Source of the DNA: Benincasa hispida
Taxonomy: Eukaryota; Streptophyta; Magnoliopsida; Cucurbitales; Cucurbitaceae
Direction of reading: 5' to 3'
NCBI RefSeq assembly: GCF_009727055.1
Contig: NC_052354.1
Span: 35,863,185 to 35,927,184 of the forward strand
Length of the DNA stretch: 64,000 bases
Part shown: one piece after another, positions 25,056 through 37,403 of the stretch
Position numbering within the stretch: the stretch's first letter is position 1
Layout: every line of letters begins with the position of its first letter
Program-made: the position numbers and the translations under genes
The notes under the pieces: generated by a model
Seen by the model: only the letters and a program-made list of their open reading frames with translations
What the model was told of the DNA's origin: nothing
The model's database searches: none

Positions 25056-26683
25056 TGTGAAGTAGAGACTGCAATTTATATTTTAAACTACGTTCCCTCA
25101 AAGAGTGTTTCTAAAACATCTTTTGAGTTATGGAGAGGTCGTAAAGGTAGTTTACACCACTTTGGGGATGTCCAACCCATGTGCTAATAGCAAACCCCAA
25201 AATGGTTGAACCTTGTTTAAAAGTATGTCTGTTTGTAGGCTACTCCAAAGAAACGAGAGGTGGGTATTTCTTTGATCTAAGTGAGTATAAAGTGTTTGTG
25301 TCGACAAATGCTACCATCTTGGAAGAAGACCACGTGAGAGATCATAAGCCACAAAGTAAAATTGTTTTAAGTGAAATTTCTAATGAATCTACTGAGACTT
25401 CAACAAGGGTTGTTGAAGGGGCTGATACATCAACAAGAGTTGTTGATGTGGGTTCATCTAATCATATGCATCCATCTCAAGAGTTGAAATTGCCTCGACG
25501 TAGTAGGAGGATTATGAACCCACATGTACATTACATGGGTTTAACAGAAGCCCAAGACATCATAGCTGATGATGGAGTTAAGGATCCATTATCTAATAAA
25601 CAAGCAGTGGAAGATGTTGACAGGATGAATGAATTAAAGCCCTGAATCAAGAAATGTAGTCCATGTACTTCAATTCTATCTGGAATCTTGTAGATCAACC
25701 TGATGGGGTAAAACCTGTAGATTGTAAATTGATCTACAAGAGAAAAAGAGGGGTAAATGGAAAGGTACAAATCTTTAAAGCTAGACTTGTGGAATAGGGT
25801 TATACCTAGTTTGAAGGAGTGGACTATGAAGAAACTTTCTCATCTGTTGTTATGTTAAACCCTATCAGAATTCTCTTGCCCATAGCCACATTTTATGACT
25901 ATGAAATATGAAAAATGAATGTCAAGACTGACTTTTTGAATGGTAACCTTGAAGAGACCATCCACATGAATCAACCAGAAGGATTCATTGAACAAGATCA
26001 AGAGCAAAAGGTTTGCAAGCTTAGTCGGTCCATTTATGGATTGAAACAAGCATCTCGATCTTGGAATATAAGATTTATTGTTGCGATCAAATCTTATGGC
26101 TTTGATTAGAATGTTGATGAGCCTTGTGTTTACAAGAAAATTACAAACAGCTCAATAGCTTTCCTCGTGTTATATGTGGATGATATCCCACTCATTGAGA
26201 ATGATGCAGGTTTTCTGACTGATGTAAAAAAATGGTTGGCCGCCAAATTCCAAATGAAAGATTTGGGAGAGGCGCGGTTTGTTCTAGGGATCCAAATCAT
26301 TAAGGATTGTAAGAACAAAAGGTTGGCCTTGTCTCAAGCATTGTATATTGACAAAATGTTTGTCAGATATTTGATATACAATTCCAAGAAAGATTTATTA
26401 CATTTCAGGCATGAAATTGTATTGTCTAAGGAATAGTCCTAAAACCCCTCAAGAGGTTGAGAAAATGAGACGAATTTCCTATGCATCAGCTGTTGGTAGC
26501 CTTATGTATGCAATGTTATGTACTAGACCTAACATTCGCTATGCAGTAGGGATTGTCAGTCGATATCAATCCAATCCAGGATTAGATTACTGGACAGCGG
26601 TCAAAACAATCCTCAAATACCTTTGGATAATGAAGAACTATTTGTTTGTGTATGGAGATAAAAATTTGATCCTTACAGGATAT
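25056..26683 (+). pseudogene. Ty1/copia pol pseudogene, copy C
   Basis: It begins inside integrase, matching copy A from about 16596, and continues through VCLFVGYSKETRGGYFF, reverse transcriptase and part of RNase H. The reverse transcriptase keeps KVCKLSRSIYGLKQASRSW and an intact YVDD catalytic motif (codons 26173-26184), which copy A lacks. Stops remain, for example in the TTATACCTAG region near 25801 and TTTGATTAG near 26108, and a base loss near 26434 shifts the frame. RNase H ends abruptly at LILTGY where the LTR of copy D starts. Not functional. Confidence 0.9.
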
Positions 26684-28760
26684 TGTTGGGGTTGATGCCC
26701 TAAAGTCTCGTGTCCTATAGTTTGTAAACAGTATATACGAATACTTGTGATTGTTAATATATGATATTTACTTCACATCTTGTTGTTTTGCTCGGTTATT
26801 TGTTTTATTTGCTTTACCACAAACCAATAAACATAAAATCCTGGTTATCGCGTAATGTGACTCAAGCATGTATGTGGTGACATACAAGTGGAATCATGTC
26901 TTGAGTGATAACCAAAATGGTCTGTAGTATATGGATATAAGAGGGAAATCTTATCCTAGTAATGCCACGGACGTGACCCACTTTTTGATATGGTCACAAG
27001 TGTTGTGACTTACCACAGATGGTTTGATCCTGATCATTCGTGTTGGGGACATGTGAGCAGGGGCGTCCTATACAAAGAGTTTGTATAAGACCTGACCATG
27101 CAGTGTTTAATGTCTTGTTATAATAACACGCGTTCATGACAGAGACTTCACTTCACTAGGAATACCATAGGTAACATGACCTCAATCCTTAGTGAGTTTG
27201 GGAACTCTTGCCATTGAGGGCAGTCCTTTGATTTGTATGGGTGCGAGTGGCCAAGTCGCCGATTCAAACCTACCATTTTGGGGATTCGTCTGATTTGGGA
27301 GTTGGGAACTCAACTACACAAGATGGAATTCACTTCTTCCCCAAGGTAGGGGTAAGTAGATAGATGTCTTCCTTATGGGCTTATTTCGAGGCTTGAACGA
27401 TGTGACGCCACACCCTTCTCTTGGCCCAAGAGTTGTTCACACATAGTTGGACTATGTTGTATTGTTCATTAGAGGAATCAATGATACTTAAGGAATGTGA
27501 TGTAACTATAGGAGCAAAATAGTAAATTGGTCCAGCTGTACTTACGAGCATCTGTGAAGGGTCATCATACTCATGATTGGTTATATCCAATGGACACAAA
27601 AATATATCTGTGGTAAGAAGAGTTCAACTGTTGGTCTTTGGTGGAATCATTGACACTTAATGGATGGTGAATCTCGTGGCTAAAGAGTTTAGTAAGCTAT
27701 TCACGTATCGTTGGAGCTTCGAGCTACAGGTTCATTAGGTCACCTGGGTAGCTTGGATAAAGTCGAAAACCCGTATTTGGGTTAATTTGAAATGTTCAAA
27801 TTGACAAGAGGAAGTTTAATTATATATGATATAACTGGACTGGTTAATTATATATGATATAATTGGCTATATGTATGAGATACATTATTTTGGAGGAAAT
27901 TAGATATAAATATTATTTATATCAAGTAGAGGAAAAATACTATAATAGATATATGATATCAAACTATAGGAAAAAAATATAATATTATTATATTTATTAA
28001 TTAAATTAATTTATTAATTATTTAATAATTAACCAATTAATCTACTTTCAGACGTGGGAAGATGGGATTGCGAAGGTTATGGTAACCGGCGGGTTAAAGT
28101 TTTGAAAATCGTTTTCATTTGAGAAATAATTCAGTCGTGCATTCTCTTCACCGGCGCCCAAAAAGAAACCGTGAAAGAGCGATCGCGAGAGCCTATACGA
28201 TAGAATCTCATTCGTCTAAACGATCGTCTAGTTCATATGTTCTCTAAGCGATCGTATACCTCTTTCCTAAACGATCATTTTGTTTTTCCTAAACGATTGT
28301 GTAGTTCTGCTATACGATAAGTGTCTCCGCTATACGATAGCAAAGTTCTTCTCGCGCGTGCTTATCATCTACACGACGTCTTCTCCTCCATCCTCTACCA
28401 AACTCACCAGAGCCCACTCTTTGAGTTTTTCACGTCGAGGATACCCGGGTTTCCCATGTGGTGGTGTTGTCCCTGCGGCCTTGTTTGTGTATGTTCGGAT
28501 TGTTCAGTAATAGTCGACAGACTCACCAGGTACTGGTAAGTCGGTGGGAAGTTTTTTTCTGCTTTAGGTTCACACATACGAAGACAGTCTTCCTTTGGTA
28601 TGAATATCTTTTCCCTATGTTTTAATGTATTCTGATCATGTCGTTGATGAATTTAATATGTATAACTGTTAGTATGGAATGTATATCGTTTATGTTTCGG
28701 TCATTGTGAAATTGGAGCGATCTAAGCCCGCTTATGGAACTCTCGGTATGAGATCCTTCA
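26684..28760 (+). mobile_element. 5' LTR of copia copy D (2077 bp)
   Basis: It starts TGTTGGGGTTGATGCCC and ends TATGAGATCCTTCA, the usual TG...CA. TTATATATGATATAATTGG dyads lie near 27822-27870, a CGATCG array at about 28177-28350, and a conserved block with ATACCCGGGTTTCCC near 28440. A primer binding site follows two bases after the end. Confidence 0.9.
28177..28350. repeat. CGATCG palindrome array in the 5' LTR of copy D
   Basis: Units include GTCTAAACGATCGTCTAG, CTAAGCGATCGTATACC and CTAAACGATTGTGTAG; three are exact CGATCG. It lies about 1.5-1.65 kb into the LTR, the same relative position as the array in the 3' LTR. Confidence 0.75.
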
Positions 28761-28762
28761 AT

Positions 28763-28774
28763 TGGTATCAGAAT
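28763..28774 (+). promoter_or_regulatory. tRNA primer binding site of copia copy D
   Basis: TGGTATCAGAAT matches 10 of 12 bases of TGGTATCAGAGC, the common plant copia site complementary to initiator methionine tRNA. It starts two bases after the LTR end. Confidence 0.85.
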
Positions 28775-29224
28775 CAGGTTTCTGATACTCCGATTTCATT
28801 TCTTGCAACGAAATAACGTTTACATTCATGGTAGGTGCATTTCTATGATGTTTTATGTGTTAATACTGTTGTGGATGTGCCGAATTGATGAATGTTTTCG
28901 GGATGAATTGCCTCGGTCTATTTAATTCCTTTTACATTTGCGGTTGTATGTAAAAGCACCTGCGTTTTTGGGCATATATAATCGTAATCGAGTCTTTTTT
29001 CAAAGTGTTTGATGTCTTGAGTCGTTCGTCGAAGTTCTGGGCAAAGGTTGTGGCTATTCGAGGAAGAAAATGTTCTAGGGTTGATCGCATCGTGAAGAAA
29101 AGGTTCTATGCAATCACTGTCCATTGCATCGTGAAGATGAAGGACCAAGCGATCGTGGTTGAATGCATCGAATAAACGGTGGGGTATGCGATCAAGAGTT
29201 GGTCGTATCGGGACGACGATCGGG

Positions 29225-29600
29225 CACGTGATCGCTGAGTATCGTTTAATGCGCGCGCGAGCTAGATGATCGTTTAGAAAAGCAAGCTTCATCACTTAGT
29301 AACTGACTAAACGATCGCTTAGCATCGCAAGATAAATCATTTACCAAGTTGCACGCATCGATTAGACAATCAGACACTCGTGTATCATTTAAAGCTCGCT
29401 AGACGATCGTTTAGGTCAGCAAGCTTCATTGCTTAGTAACTGACTAAACGATTGCTTAGTAACTCAAGGCAAATCGTTTACTTATCATTGCGCTACATGA
29501 TCGTATGGACGATCAGGCTCGCAGCCTCGTCGTCGTCTACGCGATCGTTTGGTAATGTTCCTATCATCTAGTATGCGCTGAACGATCGTTTACCTACTGA
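29225..29600. repeat. CGATCG array with 58-bp direct repeat in the copy D leader
   Basis: Five exact CGATCG cores plus variants. A 58-bp unit at 29265-29322 (starting GATGATCGTTTAG, containing GCAAGCTTCAT and ending CGCTTAG) recurs at 29402-29459 with few changes. The units resemble those in the LTRs. Confidence 0.75.
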
Positions 29601-31070
29601 AGCTTGCTACACAATGGAAACCTTCTGGCAGTTCAAGACTCGGTTCGCCTGTGAACCGGTTTTGTTCGTGAAAAATGTAATAGATAGGGTTTTTTATTCC
29701 TGTTTTTTTTTAAAGGCTCATCCCGGTCCATTAATCTATTTATTTAATACATGTGATGTATGTTTTATATGTCATATGGTATGTACATATAGTAAATCCC
29801 ACCTTAGGTTATGCATTGATCATGCATCATCTCTTTATTGTAATTGTTATAATTTAGAGAAGCATGATTTTAATTATGCAAGAGCATGCTCATGCATCAT
29901 ATAATATAAGAGTTATATTTATGCATGCATAAAAAGCATTGATATGCATCATCTTTATATTATAATTGTTATAGTATAAGGGTGAATGATTGCATGTTTG
30001 CTTGGTTATTACACGTTATATAAAAGTTATATAGTAATGACCGAACATTGCATGAAGCATAACACATAGGTTACTTTATAATTGTTATAAACGTCTCGTT
30101 ATACGCAATGTTTTTTTCGTTGTTTCTTTTTAAGAGTTAAAAAGAAATACTTTAAAACTAAAAGAAATAAGAAAGAACATGCTCACTTAGGTTTAATTCG
30201 TGGTTTTAAAATGTTTAAAACTTGGATCACATAGACTTAAGATCACGGTTCTAATATGATTAGCAACTCTAAGGCTTTAATCTTTTAATCAGTTTAATAG
30301 GATTAAATTGCTAATAAAAGGTTAAAGTATAGCAAATCTATCTATAAGGGACCTTTTGTCTAAGGCGGATTCTGTCTACGCTGGGGTATTTAAGTTGACG
30401 GAAACGTAACACCCCTACCTGAGAACTTACCTGGAAAGGTGAATTAGATAGATTTGATGCATGCATGCAAGTTAAAGACGGTCCATTAAAGTGTTTAAAT
30501 GTGACTACTTGAACTTGTTTATATTTCATAAACAAACGTTGTTTATGAGCAGACTTTAAAAAGACCACTTAGATTAAAATCAATAGCCGGATTCTCTAGG
30601 TTAATGAATCCCTAGGTAAAACATTCACTGGAAGGTACTTGGGGCATAAGATGCTTCACTTAAATATTTCACTTTTCTTCTTAAATTCACATCGTGAGAT
30701 CTATCATCGACCTCGTGGCGCCTTTTGCGTGTCCCCCCAACGGATGGTGTTTGGGTAGGTCAATATCAAGGTGGATGGAGAGAATGTTCATAGTAAGTGG
30801 GAGCGGGAAGTGTGACAGCATATCCCTCGAAGACCCAAGCGTCTATCCTCTAAATCATGTAGGGAAAATGCAACTGCTTGGGAAGGAACTGAACCTAATG
30901 AAGCATCTCCTGATGTACACTGAAAAACAGGGGTTATACTTACACGAAATAGGGTTAAATGGTGTAAGATTCTGGACCCTAAAAAATCGGGTGGCTATTA
31001 GGTTCAGTTCCAAGAGTTGATTTTGCCTAATGGTTTGAGAATGTTCTCAATCCCAATGAGAGGGCAAACT

Positions 31071-31214
31071 NNNNNNNNNNNNNNNNNNNNNNNNNNNNNN
31101 NNNNNNNNNNNNNNNNNNNNNNNNNNNNNNNNNNNNNNNNNNNNNNNNNNNNNNNNNNNNNNNNNNNNNNNNNNNNNNNNNNNNNNNNNNNNNNNNNNNN
31201 NNNNNNNNNNNNNN
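31071..31214. other. Assembly gap, 144 N
   Basis: A run of N within the leader of copy D just upstream of gag. Confidence 0.99.
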
Positions 31215-31378
31215 TGATCACCCCACCGGTGGCGTTTGTCCTGACTCACTAGGGCATCATTGCAAAATAGAAGTCTATAACTTAGAGTACTTGAAACTGT
31301 TTTGCAAAACTAATTGGTTTAAAAGTGGTTTAGCAAAAACTTATCAAGATTTCTTCGTATTTTCAGCAACTTCTTCAA

Positions 31379-32340
31379 ATGGCAACAACCACCTTATCGT
31401 TGTTAAGCGCCAAAAAATTAATTGGCGACAATTTTTCAACATGAAACACATGATCATGACGATCCTAATCATCGAGGTTCTCATGTTCGCTCTCACGGAG
31501 GCTTGTCCTTCTATTCCAGCTTCAAATACTGCTCGAAATGTTCGGGAGGCATACGAGCGATGGAGAAGGGCGAATGAGAAGGCCCGAGCCTATATCTTAG
31601 CAAGTCTTTCTAACGTCTTGGCCAAGAAGCATAAACCTATGGTCTCACTCTGTGAGATTATGGAGTCCCTGTGGGGAATTTTGGACAACTGTCTGAACAG
31701 TTTATGCATGAGGCTCTTAAATACATATTCAACTCCAAAATGCAAGAAGGCACCTCTGTTCATGAACATGTGTTAAACATGATGGTCCACTTCAATGTGG
31801 CGGAGTTGAATGGATCTACCATCGATGAGGGCAGCCAGGTTAGCATAATCCTGCATTCTTTACCGAAAAGCTTCCTGCACTTTATTTGTAATATGATTCT
31901 TAATAAAGTGAAGTATAACTTTACAACTCTTCTCAACGAGTTGCAAACATACCAATCTTTATTCAAAAGTAAGGAGAGGTAGAAGGGTGAGGCAAATGTT
32001 GCTTCATTCTCAAGGACGTTCCCCAGAGGTTCGACCTCGGGAACGAAGTCTGCACATTCTACTTCTAACTCTGCAAAAGGGAAGAAGAAGAAGGGTGGTA
32101 AGGGAAAAGGGAAGGCATCTACTAACCCACCGCCTGTCGCCCCGAGGAGGCATCCACCAGTTGCTAAAGTAAAGTGTTTCCATTGCAACCAAGATGGACA
32201 TTGGAAGAGGAACTGTCCTCGGTATCTGAAGGAGAAGAAAGTAGCCAAGGCGGATAAAGGTAAATATGATTTACTTGTGCTCGAAACTTGTTTAGTGGAG
32301 AATGATTATTCGGCCTGGATAATTGATTCAGACGGCACTA
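31379..32340 (+). pseudogene. gag and protease remains of copia copy D
   Basis: Gag forms the capsid-like particle that packages element RNA. The likely start is ATG at 31379 (MATTTLSLLSAKKLIG). At least two frame changes follow (near 31437 and 31670) and a stop at 31980-31982. Visible gag phrases include YERWRRANEKARAYILASL and HVLNMMVHFNVAE. A CX2CX4HX4C zinc knuckle, CFHCNQDGHWKRNC, is intact at 32175-32216 and is preceded by a lysine/glycine-rich linker. The protease motif near 32320 reads IIDSDGTNYV where active copies have DSGA, so the catalytic site is altered. Confidence 0.88.
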
Positions 32341-33902
32341 ACTATGTTTGTTCTTCTTTTCAGGAATTAGATCTTGGCGACAGCTGGAGTCCTGTGAGAT
32401 AACGATACGAGTAGGCACCAGGCACGTCGTCTCAGTTGTGGTAGTGGGAGGGCTCCAGTTGACTTTACAGAAAATGTTTCTAATTTTAAATGACGTATAT
32501 ATTGTTCCTGAACTAAAAAGGAACCTTATTTCTGTAAAGTGCTTATTGCAATGTAAATACACTGTTTCTTTCAATTTGAGTAAAGCGTTTATTCATAAAG
32601 ATGGTGTTTTTATTTACACAGAAAATCTGGAATCGAATTTATATGTGCTAAGGCCATTAGCCATTAATTCCTTTCATAATACTGAAATGTTCAAAACTGT
32701 CGTAACTCAATCAAAATGTCAACGAATTTCTCCAAAAAAAGAATGTCCAACTTTGGCACCTACGTTTAGGGCACATCAATCTCAATAGGATTGAGAGATT
32801 GGCGAAGAATGGATTTCTAAGTGAGTTAGAAGAAAATTTTTTACTTGTGTGCGAATCTTGCCTTGAGCGTAAGATGACTAAGTGACCTTTTACTGGAAAA
32901 GGTTTTAGAGCCAAAGAGCCTCTTGAGTTAGTACATTCCGACCTTTGTGGTCCTATGAATGTGCCCGAGGTGGCTATGAGTATTTTATCAGTTTTATTGA
33001 TGATTACTCTAGGTACGGGTATATTTATCTTTTGCAACGGAAGTCTGAATCCTTTGAAAAGTTCATTGAGTTCAAGGCTGAAGTTGAAAATGCATTGGAT
33101 AAACGGATTAAAACACTTTGATCAGATCGAGGTGGAGAGTTTTTGGACTCCGCATTCCATGACTATTTAATAGAATATGGAATCGTTTCCCAACTCTCAG
33201 TGCCGAGTACACCTCAGCAGAATGGTGTATCAGAGAGGAGAAATAAGACCTTGTTAGACATGGTTCGTTCGATGATGAGTTATGCTTCCTTACCGGACTC
33301 GTTTTGGGGTTTCGCAGTGGAGATTACGGTGTACATACTCAACTATATTCCCTCCAAAAGTGTTGCAAGAACACCTCTGGAGTTGTGGAATGGGCTTAAA
33401 GCTAGTTTACGTCATTTTCGCATTTGGGGTTGCCCTGCACATGTGCTTGAGGCTAATCCCAAGAAGTTGGAACCACGGTCGAGGTTGTACCTCTTTGTAG
33501 GCTACCCCAAAGGTACACGAGGGGGTTATTTTTATGATCCGACGAAAAAATAGGAGTTTGTTTCAACAAATGCTACTTCCTGAGAAGGAAATTCATATAA
33601 AAGAGCACAGTCCACGAAGCAAAAGTCGTGTACGTGAGCCCTTTCTCAATGAAACTACTGAAACTTCAAACAAGAGTTGTTGAAGAGCCGCTACATCAAC
33701 AAGAGTTTGTTGATGGAAGTTCATCTAGTAGGTCGGGTCCACTCAAGAGTTGAGAGAATCTGACAATAGTGGGAGGGTTTTTGCGAACCCACCCGTTCGC
33801 TAATCTGGGTTTCCACAAAATCCTTGCTATGGTCAAACAGATGGCGACGTTGAGGAATCCTGTTGTTCTTAAATAAGAAGGCAATGGAAGGATGTTGAAC
33901 TT
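32341..33902 (+). pseudogene. Protease tail, pre-integrase and integrase remains of copia copy D
   Basis: The order is protease tail (VPELKRNLISV), an H-H...CESC zinc-binding region (about 32765-32880), the HSDLCGP start of the core near 32934, and an open integrase core and C-terminal part at 33143-33551 (TPQQNGVSERRNKTLLDM, then WGCPAHV and FVGYPKGTRGGYF). Frame changes separate these parts and stops occur near 32884 and 33550. The segment is cut by the 630-N gap at the start of reverse transcriptase. Integrase would normally join element cDNA to the host chromosome. Confidence 0.88.
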
Positions 33903-34532
33903 NNNNNNNNNNNNNNNNNNNNNNNNNNNNNNNNNNNNNNNNNNNNNNNNNNNNNNNNNNNNNNNNNNNNNNNNNNNNNNNNNNNNNNNNNNNNNNNNNN
34001 NNNNNNNNNNNNNNNNNNNNNNNNNNNNNNNNNNNNNNNNNNNNNNNNNNNNNNNNNNNNNNNNNNNNNNNNNNNNNNNNNNNNNNNNNNNNNNNNNNNN
34101 NNNNNNNNNNNNNNNNNNNNNNNNNNNNNNNNNNNNNNNNNNNNNNNNNNNNNNNNNNNNNNNNNNNNNNNNNNNNNNNNNNNNNNNNNNNNNNNNNNNN
34201 NNNNNNNNNNNNNNNNNNNNNNNNNNNNNNNNNNNNNNNNNNNNNNNNNNNNNNNNNNNNNNNNNNNNNNNNNNNNNNNNNNNNNNNNNNNNNNNNNNNN
34301 NNNNNNNNNNNNNNNNNNNNNNNNNNNNNNNNNNNNNNNNNNNNNNNNNNNNNNNNNNNNNNNNNNNNNNNNNNNNNNNNNNNNNNNNNNNNNNNNNNNN
34401 NNNNNNNNNNNNNNNNNNNNNNNNNNNNNNNNNNNNNNNNNNNNNNNNNNNNNNNNNNNNNNNNNNNNNNNNNNNNNNNNNNNNNNNNNNNNNNNNNNNN
34501 NNNNNNNNNNNNNNNNNNNNNNNNNNNNNNNN
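33903..34532. other. Assembly gap, 630 N, in place of reverse transcriptase of copy D
   Basis: The flanks are the integrase-RT linker and the region just before RNase H, so the gap hides most of reverse transcriptase. Open frames spanning it are artefacts of N. Confidence 0.97.
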
Positions 34533-35240
34533 ACTGCCGTTCAGGCAGGGAGTCACTTTTTCTAAGAAAATGTGTCTTAAAACACCTTAGGAGGTTGAGG
34601 AGATGAGACGGGTCCCATATGCGTCTGCCGTTGGCAGTTTGATGTACGCGATGCTCTGTACTCGTCCAGACATCTACTACGCTGTGGGCATAGTCAGTAG
34701 GTATCAGTCTAACCCAGGCCAGGGTCACCAGACTGCAGTGAAGAACATTCTCAAGTATCTTTGGAGAACAAGGGACTACATACCCGTGTACGGTTCGAGA
34801 GATTTGATCCTTACAGGATATACGGATTCTGACTTTCAGACTGATAAGGACTCTCACAAGTCCACATCAGGGTCAGTCTTTACTCTTAGCGGAGGAGGCC
34901 ATATGGCGTAGCAGCTTGTGAATCTGCTAAGGAGGCCATATGGCTCAGGAAGTTCTTGACAGACCTGGAAGTTGTTCTAGATATGTTTAGGCCCATTACC
35001 ATCTATTGTGATAATAGTGGGGCAGTGGCGAACTCCAAGGAGCCAAGGAGTCACTGGCGCGGTAAACACATAGAGCGGAAGTATCATCTGATCCGCGAGA
35101 TAGTCCGTCGAGGGGATGTGATTGTCACGCAGATCGCTTCGGAGCAAAATGTTGCTGACCCATTAACGAAGGCTCTCACGGCTACAGTGTTTGAAGGTCA
35201 CCTACGGAGCATAGGTCTACAGGATCGCCCATGGCTGAAC
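34533..35240 (+). pseudogene. RNase H remains of copia copy D
   Basis: RNase H removes the RNA strand during reverse transcription. After a stop near 34588, an open stretch reads YASAVGSLMYAMLCTRPDI to LILTGYTDSDFQTDKDS. Near 34900-34912 a deletion of roughly 60 bp removes the region that carries the catalytic Glu (EAEY in relatives). The frame then changes, and the rest (34956-35240) reads ITIYCDNSGAVANSKEP, HIERKYHLIRE and VADPLTKALTATVFEGHL to a stop. It is inactive because of the deletion. Confidence 0.88.
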
Positions 35241-35331
35241 TAGGGCAAGTGGAAGATTTTATTGTATTGGGCTTTTACGTGCCCTAGTTTATTGTTTTGT
35301 ACTATTTTTTTTGTACACCCCACTTCACTTC

Positions 35332-35347
35332 AGGACAAGTGGGAGAT
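35332..35347 (+). promoter_or_regulatory. Polypurine tract of copia copy D
   Basis: AGGACAAGTGGGAGAT lies immediately before the 3' LTR and matches the tracts of copies A and B. Confidence 0.75.
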
Positions 35348-37403
35348 TTTTGGGGTTGATGCCCTAAAATCTCATGTTCTGTAGTTTGTAAACAGTTTGT
35401 ATGAACGCTTGTGTTGTTAATATATGGTAGTTACTTCACATCTTACTTTTTTGCTCAGTTGCTTGTTTTATTTGTTTTACCATAAAGCAATAAACATAAA
35501 ACCCTGGTTATCTGTATGTGACTCAAGCATGTATGTGGTGACATACAAGTAAATCATGTCTTTAGTGATAACCAAAATGGTCTGTAGTATATGGATATAG
35601 AAGGGAAACCTTATCCTGGTAACGCTACGGATGCGATCCGCTTTGTGGAATGGTCACAAGTATTGTGGCTTGTCACAGATGGTCTGATCCTGATCATTCG
35701 TGTTGGGGACATGCGAGCGGGGGCGTCCTATACAAGCATTTTGTATAATACCTGACCACGAAGTGCTAACGTCTCGTTATATAACACCGTTCATGACAGA
35801 GACTCCACTTCACTAGGATGACCTCAATCCTGAGTGAGTTGGGAACTCCTGCCATTGAGGGCGGTCCTTTGATTTGTATGGGTGCGAGTGGCTAAGTCGC
35901 TGATTCAAACCTACCACTTTGGGGACTCGTCTAATTTGAGAGCTGGGAACTCAGCTACACAAGATGGGATTGGTAAGTAAATAGATAACTCCCTAATGGG
36001 CTGATTCCGGGGCTTGAACGATATGGAGCCACACACCTTCTCTTTGCCCGAGAGGTGTTCACACATAGTTGGACTATGTTGTATTGTTCATTAGAGGAAT
36101 CAGTGGTACTTAAAAAGTGAGATGTAACTATAGGGGCATAACGGTAATTTGGCCGAACTGTACTTACGAGCATCTGTGAAGGTTCATCGTACTCATGATT
36201 GGTTATATCCGATGGACACAGAAATATATCTGTGGTAAGAAGAGTTCAGCTGTGGTCTTTAGTGAAATGTCTGACAGTTAACAAAGGGTGGATCTCGTGG
36301 CTAAAGAGTTTAGTCAGCTATTCACAGACCGTTGGAGCTTTGAGCCACAGGTCCATTAGGTCCCCTTGGTAGCTTGGATAAAGTCGAGAACCAGTATTTA
36401 AGTTAATTTGAAATGTTCAAAGTGACAACAGGAAGTTCAATTATATATGATATAATTGGCTAAATGTATGAGATACATTATTTTGGAGGAAATTAGATAT
36501 AATATGATTTATATCAAGTAGAGGAGAAAATATTATAGTAGATATTGATATCAAACAATAGGATAAAAATATAATATGATTATATTTATTAATTAATTAT
36601 ATGATAATTAATCCAAATTTCACGTTCGGACGTGGGTTAGTAGGATTCGTCGGTTATTGTAACTGATGAATTAAAATGAAAAATGTTTTCATTTTGAATC
36701 GTTCGTTCGTTCAATCGTCCAAAAGAAATCAAGAGCGTGTCGTTGAAAAGATAATTGATCACTTATGTAAAATGAGAGCCTATATAATAGTCTTCTCCGC
36801 CTAAACGATCGTCTACCTCGCGTCTAAACGATCACACGCTATTTCCTACACGATCGGATAGCTTCTCTAAATGATCGTATAGAGTGTCGATTTTGTTAAA
36901 CGATCATATACCTTTTCCTAAATAATTGTTCGGTAAATCCTACACGATCGTGTAGCTCCTCCTAAACGATAAGCATTTCTGCTATGCGATAGTGTCTTTT
37001 TCCTTCCCACTTGCTTATCGCCTACACGATTCGTGTTTCTTCCTTCCTCTACCAAATTAACCAAAGACAGCCCTTTTGGTTTTCACTTCGAGAATACCCG
37101 GGACTCTTTAGTGGTGGTGTTGTCCCCGTGGCGTTCGTGGTTGTTCGTTATTCGTGTTGCTGTTTTCGACGCTGCTGCTAGGTGTTGGTAAATCGCGTGG
37201 AGGTTTCCATTGCGTTAGAGTTCCGAAGTGTGCAGAACGTCTTCAACTGGTATGGAACTCTTTCCCTTGTTATTTTATTGTTCATAGCATGTCGTTGATT
37301 TGTTTGCATAACTGTATCTCGAATGTATAATATGTATTTCGGTCATAGTGAGATCGGAGCGACCTGAACACGCTCATGGAACTCTTAGATATGAGATCCT
37401 TCA
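35348..37403 (+). mobile_element. 3' LTR of copia copy D (2056 bp)
   Basis: It starts TTTTGGGGTTGATGCCC, a one-base change from TGTTGGGG, and ends TATGAGATCCTTCA like the 5' LTR. The landmarks are in the same order, including a TATATGATATAATTGG dyad near 36440 and the CGATCG array at 36795-37030. A TATA-like CCTATATAATAG lies just before the array (about 36778) but is altered in the 5' LTR. Confidence 0.88.
36795..37030. repeat. CGATCG palindrome array in the 3' LTR of copy D
   Basis: Units include CCTAAACGATCGTCTACC, TCTAAACGATCACACG, CTACACGATCGGATAG and CTACACGATCGTGTAG, the last a perfect 16-bp palindrome. It matches the 5' LTR array in position but not unit by unit. Confidence 0.75.

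Larger units (their letters stand above)
28775..31378 (+). other. Long untranslated leader of copia copy D
   Basis: About 2.6 kb separate the primer binding site from the gag start. No coding domain is seen. It contains a second CGATCG array with a 58-bp direct repeat (29225-29600), an AT-rich stretch with recurring ATGCATCAT phrases (29800-30120), and a 144-N gap. Such length is unusual for copia elements and may include inserted DNA. Confidence 0.6.
26684..37403 (+). mobile_element. Ty1/copia retrotransposon copy D with both LTRs
   Basis: It has a 5' LTR (26684-28760), a primer binding site, a 2.6-kb leader, gag, protease and integrase remains, an N gap over most of reverse transcriptase, an RNase H tail, a polypurine tract and a 3' LTR (35348-37403). 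It lies in the RNase H region of copy C. The flanking 5-mers are GATAT (left) and AATAT (right), one mismatch, and the DNA beyond the right end does not continue copy C. So either the right side was rearranged or the two ends come from different copies. The LTRs differ by many substitutions, so this is not a recent insertion. Confidence 0.85.

Noticed and set aside
28918..29295. Minus-strand 125-codon frame in the leader of copy D
   Set aside because: It covers the CGATCG array and leader DNA; no similarity to a known accessory protein and no start context.
33696..34857. Long minus-strand frames of 286-378 codons
   Set aside because: They exist only because they run through 630 N; the sequence is the complement of copia integrase and RNase H.
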